A stretch of DNA of 64,000 nt from Nemania diffusa (taxonomy: Eukaryota; Ascomycota; Sordariomycetes; Xylariales; Xylariaceae): assembly GCA_038501195.1 (NCBI GenBank), contig JBBPUQ010000004.1, positions 5,036,001 to 5,100,000 on the forward strand, read 5' to 3'. A program made the position numbers and the translations under genes. Below the pieces are notes generated by a model, which did not search any database, was not told the origin of the DNA, and saw nothing but the letters and a program-made list of their open reading frames with translations. This document shows, piece after piece, positions 39,224 through 48,903 of this stretch. Position 1 is the first letter of the stretch, and each line of letters begins with the position of its first letter.

Positions 39224-39489
39224 TGTCGATTGGCTGTACTACCAAAGAGTACATCGTACGGGCCATGGCCACTATACGCCGGAGGGGGGGGTCACAGGAT
39301 CGTCGAACGAAGGGTCAAAAATACTGTATTCTGTAAGTCTAGGTATGTGGGTTGTGTGGGCTACAGTACAGGCTATATAGGGCTGTGTGGGTCACGTGCC
39401 GTACAGTTGACTGGACTGTACGTCTACAGTACTCCAAACTGTAGGCTGTACGTACTGCGAAGGCTGTACGTACGACTATTGAACCAACA
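39224..39489 (+). repeat. TRIM-like element, left LTR (266 bp)
   Basis: Identical to 40873-41138. It starts TGTCGATTGGCTG and ends GAACCAACA. Its 3' half contains several CTGTACGTAC/CTACAGTAC-type palindromes that could fold into hairpins. A frame of about 90 codons runs through both LTRs but ends in different flanking sequence and is not a gene. Confidence 0.93.
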
Positions 39490-39894
39490 CTGGCAACTTT
39501 TTATATGTCCTGTCCATGTACCTTGTCCAACTATCTACCAACACTTATTCGCTTGTCGTACGAGTATTTGAACCTATAGGGTATAATGGACCAGGTGTGA
39601 CCGAGGGTGGTCGAGAGGGTCAGGGGTCCAAAGGGGTCAAGGGTCGTCGACAGGGCCCTAGGGGGTCTAGGAGGTCCTAGGGGGTCGAGAGTGGTCGAGA
39701 GGGTAAAAGCGTACAGGTAAAATACCTATCCGAAAGGTCCTTTTTACGCAGAAGTGCCGGAATAGCTTTTTCTGGCACCGCTGTAGGAAAAAGGTGGTCG
39801 TACGGACTGTCCTAGGGACAGTCCTACTCCTTCTGGAAGGTTTTAACCTTGTCGGTCAACCATACAGGTCGTACGGCTATATTTGGTGCTTTGT

Positions 39895-40095
39895 ACCGAG
39901 GGGGGTCCGGGAGGGGGGTCGGGAGGGGGGTCGAGGAGGGTCGAGGACCAAGGGGGGTCAAAGGGGGTCGAAGAATCAAGGGGTCAAGGGGGTCCCAAAG
40001 GGTCCTTTTCGAAGCCCTGCGAGGCCCTAGGAGGTCAAAGGAGTCCTAGGGGGGTCGAGGGGGTCCGAGAGGGTCTTAGGGGGTCCTTTTGACTG
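39895..40095 (+). repeat. G-run tract inside the TRIM-like element
   Basis: Dense runs of four to six G separated by TC-rich or short spacers (GGGGGTC-type units) on the plus strand. It has G-quadruplex potential, and it is followed at 40090-40270 by recurring GACTGGTC words. Confidence 0.7.
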
Positions 40096-40350
40096 GTCTT
40101 CGACCTGGTCGATTGGCTAGTCGTGGACCTGGTCAGGTGACTGGTCCTTAGACTGGTCAATTGACTGGTCCTAGGTCCAGTTAGGTGACTAGTTGGTCGA
40201 CTGGCTAGCCAATTGACTAGCTGATTGACTGGTTGATTGACTGGTCTCAACCCTAGTCGGGTGGTTGGTCGACGATATAGTAGCTTGTCGACCAAGAAGA
40301 AGTAGGGGAGGGGGGGGGGGGTGTCAACGTCGGTCTAGGTAATACGTCGA

Positions 40351-40467
40351 CCGTTTCGTCAATTCATCGTACGAAAAGTACTAGCTACTGCGTGGGAAGT
40401 CGCTTCGACCTCGCAGTAGGTAAGTTCTTGTCATCTGAATCGTTGATTTAACGCTTCTTCGTACGTT
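40351..40467 (+). repeat. Imperfect internal repeat of the TRIM-like element, copy 1
   Basis: About 115 bp starting CCGTTTCGTC, imperfectly repeated at 40641-40756. Shared cores include ATCGTACG, TACTAGCTA, TTCGACCTCGCA and GATTTAAC. Function is unknown. Confidence 0.72.
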
Positions 40468-40640
40468 GGTTTCCAAGGTTGTGACGGGCCAAGGGGGTAG
40501 GTGTACGAAGGGGTTGTCGGTATTCGACAGTCTTATATAGTCGGTTACAGTCTATTGGACAGACTGCGACCGATCAAATGTCGACTCTGCCCTGTAAAAA
40601 AAATTGTCGAAATTGGTACAGAGGGTGGCGAAATGGCTCG

Positions 40641-40756
40641 CCGTTTCGTCGATCTATCGTACGCAGTTTACTAGCTATTACGCGGGAAGAATTTCGACCT
40701 CGCAATAGGTAGGTCTTTCGTCCGACAGTCGATTTAACCTTCTTTCGTTTGTCGAC
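40641..40756 (+). repeat. Imperfect internal repeat of the TRIM-like element, copy 2
   Basis: Partner of 40351-40467, with scattered substitutions and small indels rather than only RIP-type transitions. The duplication therefore predates, and differs in history from, the RIP damage around the element. Confidence 0.72.
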
Positions 40757-40872
40757 CGAATGGTAGTCCACTTCGGTCGGCAAAGTCGAGGATCTAGACA
40801 GAGGCTACCCTATAGCCGGTCTCTGTCTCCTCAATCTTGCTAATCTGTAGTCGCCGGTGGACTACTGATCAG

Positions 40873-41138
40873 TGTCGATTGGCTGTACTACCAAAGAGTA
40901 CATCGTACGGGCCATGGCCACTATACGCCGGAGGGGGGGGTCACAGGATCGTCGAACGAAGGGTCAAAAATACTGTATTCTGTAAGTCTAGGTATGTGGG
41001 TTGTGTGGGCTACAGTACAGGCTATATAGGGCTGTGTGGGTCACGTGCCGTACAGTTGACTGGACTGTACGTCTACAGTACTCCAAACTGTAGGCTGTAC
41101 GTACTGCGAAGGCTGTACGTACGACTATTGAACCAACA
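40873..41138 (+). repeat. TRIM-like element, right LTR (266 bp)
   Basis: Identical by eye to 39224-39489, implying recent insertion, since LTR copies are identical when an element lands. Confidence 0.93.
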
Positions 41139-41454
41139 AAAACTATTTTATAAAATAAACTAAAAAAGCTAAAACTTGGACAATATATAATATTTTACTA
41201 CTAACTTTTGTAACTTTTTTACTTTGTTATAATAATACTACAATAGCTATTTTAATAAAACAAAACTACTTAAACAATTAAAATATTAATTAAAAGCTTT
41301 TAAAAAAAAACAAACTAAACTAAACTACAAAAACAACAACTATACTAAATCTAATTAAGTATAACTTTATAAAATTAAATTTTAAAAAGTTTAAACTATT
41401 TATTAGCTTTATAGTTATTATAAGTTTAAAACAAACTTTAAACAAACAAAAAAA

Positions 41455-41755
41455 TAATTACAACTAAACTACATTTACTATATAAAAAAACAGTATATAA
41501 AAAATATACTAAAGTATTTATTACATTTTATAGCAAATATTTACTTTATTATATTAAAAGCAAACAATAAAAATACAACAAACAATACTAAAACAATAAA
41601 AGAAATATTTATTACAAAAAAAAAACTTATATATAATCGAGCTTGCTGTTATAAACTTAATCTTTTTTTTTTTTTTTTTTTTAGTTTAGTATTTTCTTCC
41701 AAATATATAATATTTTTATATGTGCTATATTAGCTGTTCTTTTTCAGCTTTTACA
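41455..41755 (+). repeat. Inner element, 3' LTR
   Basis: Partner of 32593-32894. It ends in a preserved CA, the canonical LTR terminus; the start TA is a RIP-altered TG. Confidence 0.86.
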
Positions 41756-41760
41756 TTTTT

Positions 41761-44319
41761 CGAATAGTTTAAAAGCGTTAAAATAATATTTTAGCGCTAG
41801 TAATTTTTTTTGCAATCTTTTATTTTATTATATATAATTAGCTAAATTTTTATAAAAATATAAAACTGAACTTTTTATAAAAAAAAAACAAAAAAAGCAT
41901 ATTGTTAATAAAAATTTAAACTAATGTAAAAAATACTGCTAATTTATTTTTTACAAGCTTATTAATACTAAATAGTTATTTTTTAAAGCAGTATAAAAAA
42001 TAATATGTAACAAAACTACGATCTATTATTACAATTTTAACAAAACATTATATTTGCAAATAAATAAATCACTTTAATATAGCTTTAAAATAATAGTGTT
42101 TTATATTAATAAATATAAATAACAACTAAATAAAACTATTTTTTTTATAAAAGTTTAATTTATAATATATTTAAGTTATTGTTTATTTTAAACGGAAATA
42201 TATTATAGTTTTTTTAAGCTCGAAATTATATGTTTAGTTTAAGCAGCTAAAAAACTTTAAACAATGATATAGTTTAATAAGTAATTAATAATAGTACTTA
42301 TAAATTACTTTGCTACTAAAAATATTGTAAATTAAACAATATTAAATATTTCTATAACTAATTAAATAAATAATTAATTAATAAATTTTTTAGTTTATTT
42401 ATTTTAGTATAAATTTCAAGTTTATTATTTTTTAAGCTGTTTAAACTATGTTTTAAATATGTTGAATCGCTTTTAAACTATAAAAAACATTATAAAAAAA
42501 AACAAAAAGTTAAAATGTTTTAATAAGCTAGTAGTTTTAGATTTTGTATAAAATATTATAAAATATACTGCTAAAGCTGTTATAAACAATTTTTAGAAAA
42601 CTAATTTTTAAAAAGCTTATAAGTTTAACTTTAAGTATAAAAAAATACTGAAAAAATTATATATTAATAAAAATTAATACAATAATATTAACAAAAACGT
42701 TGTAAATTTTTTTAAGCTTAGCTATTTTTTTTATATTGTAAACAAACTGATTTATAATATATATGCTAAAGTTAAAAAGTTATATATACTTTATAATATA
42801 ATAAAACATATATTAAAAACAATATATAACAAAAAATATTATATAAAGTTAAACTATATAATAAATAATTTTAAAAGCTATTTTATTTATTATAAAATAT
42901 AGTTAATAAAAAAATATATAAAATATTATTTAAAATATAAATTTAATTAAATAAACTATTAAAAATTAGTTAAAAGTTTTTAATCAATTTAACTAATTTA
43001 TGTTTTATTTATACAAACTATTGCAATTGATTTTATTTTAGCTTTATTTTTAGTTAATGCTGTTAAAACACTATAACAATTAAAAGAATATAAGTACTAT
43101 AAAATATACAATTGTATAATAACTGCTATTTGTTATATTTCTAAAAAAAACTTGTTTATTTTTAGCAATAAAGAGTATTTAGTTGAAAATTAAACAACTA
43201 TATTGATTAAACAACTATTGCTAAACAATTAAAAATTTTCAAAAAAGATTATTTCTAACTATAACTATAAGTTTATATTAAAGTTTTAGCAAAATATTTA
43301 AAAAGTATTAAATATGAAGCTTTTAATAACAACTATGTATTATTTTTAAAAAAATAGCTTATTTAAATATAAAAATTAAACTGTAAAAATTATAATTTAA
43401 TATTATAATTTTATTAACTTTAAATTAAACTAAGTTTAATTAGTTTTTGTTTTATAATAAAACTTTAATATTATATAGTTATAAATTATATAATCTATTT
43501 TCTATAAGCAATTATTTAAGTTTAAATTATTAAGTTTTTTAAATATAATTATTAGTACTAAAAGTAATTAATATATATTTAAAAATATATAAATAATATA
43601 TAACTATTTAAAACAAAATATTAAGTTAGCAATAAATTTCGTTATAATATAAACTAAAAAATATTTTAATTGTAAATATTACATATTTAAGTTTAAAATT
43701 AAAAATAAAGTATTTTTATATTTATATAACAGCTATTACTTATTTAAACAGCTTTTTCAAAAATACTTTTAATAAAAAGCAAACTTATAAATTATTAAAC
43801 AAAAAATCAATGATTTAGCTTATAAATTAAATTTTTTTAAATATTATTATATTTATTTTGTTATATTAGTAGCTTAATTGTATTTAATATATAGCAATAA
43901 TAACTTTTTTTATTATATTGTATTTTTTTTTGAACTAGTTAAAGTTAATTAACACTTTAATAAAAACATAGAAAATAAAAAAGTTTATAAAGTTGAAACA
44001 TTATTTCGTTATTATTTAAATCATAAAAAAAATAAATTTAACTATTTTATCAAATAAAAAAAATAAAGTTACAAATATAATTAGTAATATATAAAACATT
44101 AATTATAGCATATATTTAAATTAATTAAAAAATATTAGAAACAGTATAAACTTTTTTTATAAAAAGAAACAGCTATGTTTAAAGCAGTTAAATTTAAAAA
44201 AAATAAAAAAAAAGTAAACAAGTTACAGAAAAAAAAAACGAAAAAAAAAAATAAACTATATAAGTTTACAACTTAATAATTAATAAAATTATTAAAGCAT
44301 TTTTTTGTACTTGGTATTT
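41761..44319 (+). pseudogene. Outer element pol relic, 3' half
   Basis: Plus-strand translation after the inner element shows traces of the gypsy connection and RNase H region (about 41765-42260), continuing the RT traces that stop at 32587. The remainder to the 3' LTR is too eroded to name. Stops occur throughout. Confidence 0.6.
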
Positions 44320-44594
44320 TAATAGAAATTTTTAGAAGTTTTAAATAAAAAAGCTTGTATAAAAGTAACACATTTTTAAAGTAAGCTATACTAGTTAGCA
44401 CTTATAGAAAAAGTAGCACCTGCATACACTTATAAATTAAATAAAAACCTATAGGGATCTATAAAGACCTATAAAAATCTATATATACACTTAGACCTTA
44501 GGTTTTAGAAATTGCTGCAGATCCTTTTTTCCATTCAATCTACATCTCACTTTCTACTACTACTTTATTTAACTACCTTTGATTGCACTTATTA
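44320..44594 (+). repeat. Outer element, 3' LTR
   Basis: Partner of 27312-27584. This copy keeps more C (for example around 44440-44560), so it is less RIP-damaged than the 5' copy. Confidence 0.78.
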
Positions 44595-47336
44595 TTAATT
44601 AAGCTAATTTTTATTATTATATTATTAGTATATATAATAACTATATTTAAAACTTAATAGTTATATTAGTACTAAAAAATTATTTTAATAGTTATAATTT
44701 TAGCTATATTTATATATAATAGTTTTTTTTTTATTGTTTAAAAGTAGCTATAAATTTGTTTTTTTATAATAAAAAAATATAAATGTTAATTTTTATCCAA
44801 TAGATTTTTTTTATATTAAAAACTATTAATATTTATATTTAATATATTTATAAATAAATATATTAATAGTTTTTTAATATTAAAAAGTAAATATATTTTA
44901 TTAAATTTATTAAATAAGTTATATTATTAGTTAAAATTAAATATTATATTTATAAATAAAAAATAAAATAATATATAACTATATAATTTTAATATAATTT
45001 AAAAGTTTATTAAAAAAGCTTTATTAATTAAAATTACTATAAAACAAAAGTTTAAATATTTTATAATATATTTAATTTTATAATATAATATTATTTTTTT
45101 TTAAATTATTTTATTAATTAATTAAAAAACTTTTATTATTTTTTGTTTAAAAAACTAAGCTTTTATTAATATTATATCGATTTTAATTTTTAAAAACTTT
45201 AAATATATTTTTTTGCTATTTTTTTTTCGATTTTAAATTAAATTTAAAATATTTACTAATTGATTATAAATTTAATATATTTTAAATATTTTGTTTTATT
45301 TTACTATTAAAAATATAAATATAAAATTATTTAAATAATATATAAAATATTTTATATTTAATAATAATTTAAATATTTAATAAAAATTTTTTATAAATAT
45401 ATTAAATAAAAAAAAAGCTATATAAAAACTAAATAATAAATAGTTTTTATAAAAATAGTAGTTTTTTTATAAAAAACTAAACAGTTTATACTACAATTTT
45501 ATTATTAAAATAACTCGAAATATATTTTTTAAATTTTTTTTAACTAAATATATACTTTAGTTAATTTTTTATATTAAATTAAATATATTTTATATTATAA
45601 TATATTTAAATATATTATATTTGATTTAAATATAGTTATTTATTAATTTATTATTAAAATAAAACAAATAATATATTTTATATTAATTATTATTTTTTTT
45701 AAATATTAAACTAAAAAAAAAACTATATAGTAATATTTTTACTTTTATTTTAAATATTTAATTTAAATATAAATTTTCAGTTATTTATTTTAAAATAAAC
45801 TAGCAATTTTTTTTTATTAACTTTAAATTTAAAAATATTACTAATATTAATAATAAATTATATTTTAGTTATATTTTATATTAAAAAATATTTGTTATTA
45901 ATTCGTTTAAAATATTTAAATAATATTTTAATATTTTTTTTTAGTTTTTAATATATAAAAAAAACAGTAATATTTTAAATTTTAAGTTTTTTTTTAAAAA
46001 TACTGCAAAAATTAAAACTATATTTATTTTAAACTATATTATAAATAATAAATAGTTTTAAAATATTATAATAATTAATTAATATTTATTTTTATTAAAA
46101 TTTAAAATTTAAATTATTATATTTAAATTATTTTTTATATTTAAAACAGTTATTAAATTTTATATTTTTTTTATATAAATTAATAATTTATATATTTTTA
46201 AATTATATTTGTTATATATATATTTTTAAATATAATATATTAAACTAAAATTTTAAAAATAAATCGAATTATTTTATTTAAAACAATATTTTTATTTTTT
46301 ATAAGCTTTATTATAATTATTAATAATTTGTTTATTAAATAATTAGTTATATATAATTTTATAAATTATTAGTATTAAAAAAATAACTTTTTAATTTAAA
46401 ACTTATTTAATTTAAAAATTTATATTATAAAATATAATATTAAATATTTAAATTTAAATTATTATAAAATTAATTATAAAATAAACTTTATATAAAATTG
46501 TTAATTTAAATATTTATTAAATAAATAAATTTATTATTTATATTATATATAAATATTTTTTAAATAAATAGTTATAAATTATTATATATATTATAAAATA
46601 ATATATTTATAAATTAATATTAAAACTATATATTTTTAGTTTTATTATTAAAGCTATTATTATTATTTATTTAATTATATAATTAATATAAAACTAAAAA
46701 GTTGCTATTAATATATATTTATTTATTTAAAGTTTAATTAAATTTATTAAATATAATTTGTTTTTATATATTGTTAATATATATTTTAAATTAATATTAA
46801 AAAACTTTTTTGTTGTTTTTATAACAATAAAAAAATATTTATAAATTTTTTAAAATTTAAATATTATTTTTAAACTGTTAAATTAAATTAAATATAATAT
46901 TTGTTTATATTTTTATATTATTAATTGTTTTTTTTTTTTTTTTTTATATTTTAAATGTTTTAAATATAAAATAAATTTATAATATGCAATTTTTTTTTTT
47001 ATAAATAATAAAATATTTGCTATATTAGCTTATATTTTTTTTTTAAATTAGTAAAAAAACTTTTCTGTATTATTAAATTTTAATATATTTAAAATTGTTT
47101 CGTTTTTAGTTATTTCTGCTTTATTTTAAAACTAATTTATTAGTTTAATATTTAAGTTTTTTATATTTTAAATTAGTTCAAATAAATCAGCTAAAAAATT
47201 TTTTCTAAATATTTTATATTTTATAAAATATATAAAAGCTATTATAATTAAATAATTTATTAAAAAAAAAATTAATATCGCTTAATAATATAGCAATTTT
47301 AATTTAAGTAAATTGTTTAATTTAATATATAAAAAC
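44595..47336. other. RIP-degraded AT-rich DNA, right of the outer retrotransposon
   Basis: As AT-rich as the left flank, with no readable protein. It ends abruptly at about 47336, where normal composition resumes within a few bases, 320 bp from the DAD2 stop codon. It may be the other half of the element interrupted by the outer gypsy insertion; I could not match it to 23921-27311 by eye. Confidence 0.55.
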
Positions 47337-47658
47337 AATGTCGTAATTGCTACGATTGTGCCTCGAAAAGTATGTGTTATAGTGTAGAAGTTGTGTGATA
47401 GGCCCAGTAGGCCTGTAGAACCACCTATTAACTATTGATTCTCAGCTGTAGCGGCCGCGCAGAATGAGTGGTAACACCTCAAATAATAGGCAGGTATTAA
47501 AGAGTTGATAATGTTATAGTGGCGGTTCTTTAAGCAAGCTTCTGCAGAGAACGTGCATTCCATTTCGTATCTTTAGGCGATCTATGCACCGAGTAGCTTC
47601 CGATATTCTTCCTGCTAGCCGCCGTTGTCGAACCAAGCTAGGTCTAATCCTCTTTAGT
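47337..47658. other. Spacer between the AT-rich block and DAD2
   Basis: Normal-composition DNA, probably the DAD2 3' UTR and terminator region. A CGGCCGCG stretch is near 47451. No gene is seen. Confidence 0.45.
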
Positions 47659-48260
47659 TTAAGATGTAGGAGTACTCGGCTCGTTCTCGTTTTCCAATGC
47701 AAGTTCAGCCTGTGCCTGCAGTGCCGGCGCATGCTCTGTCGGTATGCGCACAAGTGTTTGTGGCAGTGGTCCCTTAGAATCCTCTGCCGCAGCTTCACTA
47801 TCATCTGCTGTTGGTGGACTGGGAATTTTAGCTAGTAAAAATCAATATCAAATCCCTGCGTAGACAAAAGCATCAGACATGGGATATATAGCGGTCACCA
47901 TACCTGACGCCATATTGATGGCTTGCAAGACGTTATGCCAATTTCCTACTACAGTCGCGATCGCTAGGTGCACGAAGACATTAGACTATGGGATGCCTTT
48001 TCTGTCTTTTCTTTTTCAGAACTTCCTCACGTACCTTCTGTTCCGTCGGACAGTGTCCCTAGCTTTTGCTGCAAGGCTTCCATTTGATCTGCGACCGCCG
48101 CACTAAGATCTCGGAGCTCCTTGAGGTTCTCCAACTCGGCCTTCTTCTCATTCACTCTCGCCAGTAGCGCTGCTGACTGTCCTGTGGACTGCGCATTAGG
48201 ATTGCCATTAGCAGATCCTTGACGCACATGTCCCGAAAGCGACCTTGTTGAAAATGCCAT
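47659..48260 (-). CDS. DAD2: DASH complex subunit DAD2
   Basis: Subunit of the fungal DASH/Dam1 ring that couples kinetochores to spindle microtubules. Three exons: 48260-48035, 47963-47904, 47831-47659; 152 aa. Residues about 29-75 form the coiled coil characteristic of Dad2 (NEKKAELENLKELRDLSAAV, then ADQMEALQQKLGTLSDGTE), followed after the first intron by the conserved GNWHNVLQAINMAS segment. The C-terminal tail is acidic and Pro-rich and varies in the family. The start ATG is the one before AFSTRSLSG; an upstream in-frame extension lacks support. It is divergent from shugoshin over 643 bp. The stop codon lies only about 320 bp from the AT-rich block. Confidence 0.93.
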
Positions 48261-48903
48261 CACGACCCAGCGCTCCCGCACACGCGGTTAAGCATCAAAT
48301 CAAAGGTGGGTTGTCGGAGGCCCTCAATAAAATTCGCTTGTGACGTTGGCCAGCTTGAGAACCGAAAGCTGTGCAACAGGCATGAGAACAGTATGTATAT
48401 GAAACAGTAACCGTTCTGTGTAGATTGTCACGAACTATGTAGTGATATCTCTAGGGGGCGGGAGTCGAGAATGATGGCATCAAAATTGTGTGTAGATAGG
48501 TGCTGTACTACGTACCTAATTCCGTACTAGGAGTTAGGAGGTATAAATTGCCCCACACCACGAGACCAAACGCGCCGCCATTTTCTGTGGGTCCCAGCCT
48601 CATTGACAAACCCCTGGCAGCCAACAGTTGTCCTGACAACCAAACTTATTGAATGTATATGGGTGGGGATACACCACTCCCGACCTAGGTAGCCACCTTA
48701 TCTGCCAACAAACTCTTGACCGCATCTTTCCGAGCTACGTAGCATCCTTCATCGCCACTATTTAGACGAATCACTGGCTACAAATACGCACAACACGGTC
48801 GAGGCCATCGTCTAATATACTTACAGCCTAGCTAAGCTGCTACGAGCCCATCACATCGGATTCGAGGACCTTGCCATAGGTACCTAATGAATCTATTTAC
48901 ACC
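48261..48903. promoter_or_regulatory. Bidirectional promoter of DAD2 and shugoshin with two ACGCG cores
   Basis: The only space between the two divergent start codons. It contains ACGCG at 48282-48286 and 48570-48574, matching the core bound by the MBF-type G1/S regulator in fungi, and a TATAAA-like word at 48542. Shared regulation is an inference. Confidence 0.45.

Larger units (their letters stand above)
39224..41138 (+). mobile_element. Young non-autonomous LTR element (TRIM-like), intact and not RIP-mutated
   Basis: A GC-normal island of 1915 bp in the AT-rich block. It has two 266-bp direct repeats (39224-39489, 40873-41138) that are identical by eye, begin TG and end CA. It is flanked by a perfect 5-bp duplication AAAAC (39219-39223 and 41139-41143). 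One base after the left LTR comes TGGCAACTTTTT, a candidate tRNA primer-binding site, giving plus orientation. The 1383-bp interior has no gag, protease or polymerase coding, so it must depend on another element. No clear polypurine tract was seen before the right LTR. This matches a terminal-repeat retrotransposon in miniature. It inserted after the surrounding element had been degraded. Confidence 0.9.
32593..41755 (+). mobile_element. Inner Ty3/gypsy LTR retrotransposon, RIP-degraded, itself carrying a later insertion
   Basis: Bounded by direct repeats 32593-32894 and 41455-41755 (301-302 bp), flanked on both sides by TTTTT (32588-32592 and 41756-41760), consistent with a 5-bp target duplication. 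Without the 39224-41138 insertion it is about 7.2 kb. The order is gag-like start (ATG at 33083), reverse transcriptase at about 36660-37150, RNase H at about 37270-37640 and integrase at about 38300-38640. RT before integrase makes it Ty3/gypsy rather than copia. Orientation is plus, the same as the outer element. Confidence 0.87.
27312..44594 (+). mobile_element. Outer Ty3/gypsy LTR retrotransposon, RIP-degraded, split by a second element
   Basis: Bounded by related direct repeats 27312-27584 and 44320-44594 (LTRs). Removing the inner element (32593-41755) leaves about 8.1 kb, a normal gypsy size. Conceptual translation on the plus strand, despite many stops, shows reverse-transcriptase traces at about 32200-32590: an F-I-N-N-I-I-I-Y stretch where the family has Y-x-D-D, then a stretch ending near A-L-K-K-T-F-I. 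After the inner element, connection and RNase H-like traces continue at about 41761-42250. The D-to-N changes are G-to-A on the coding strand, as RIP makes. A possible 5-bp duplication TTAAT flanks it (27307-27311 and 44595-44599), weak evidence in such AT-rich DNA. It cannot encode active protein. Confidence 0.82.

Noticed and set aside
40345..40470. tRNA-like or Pol III promoter in the TRIM interior
   Set aside because: The GGTCGAAG-like word resembles a B box, but no cloverleaf stems or A box could be assembled on either strand.
39185..41163. Two near-identical frames of about 100 codons (39185-39571 and 40837-41163)
   Set aside because: Both simply read through the identical LTRs of the TRIM-like element and end in unrelated flanks; no domain and no start in common.
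23921..47336. CRISPR array or other regularly spaced repeats in the block
   Set aside because: The organism is eukaryotic, and the repeats are LTR pairs, not short evenly spaced units.
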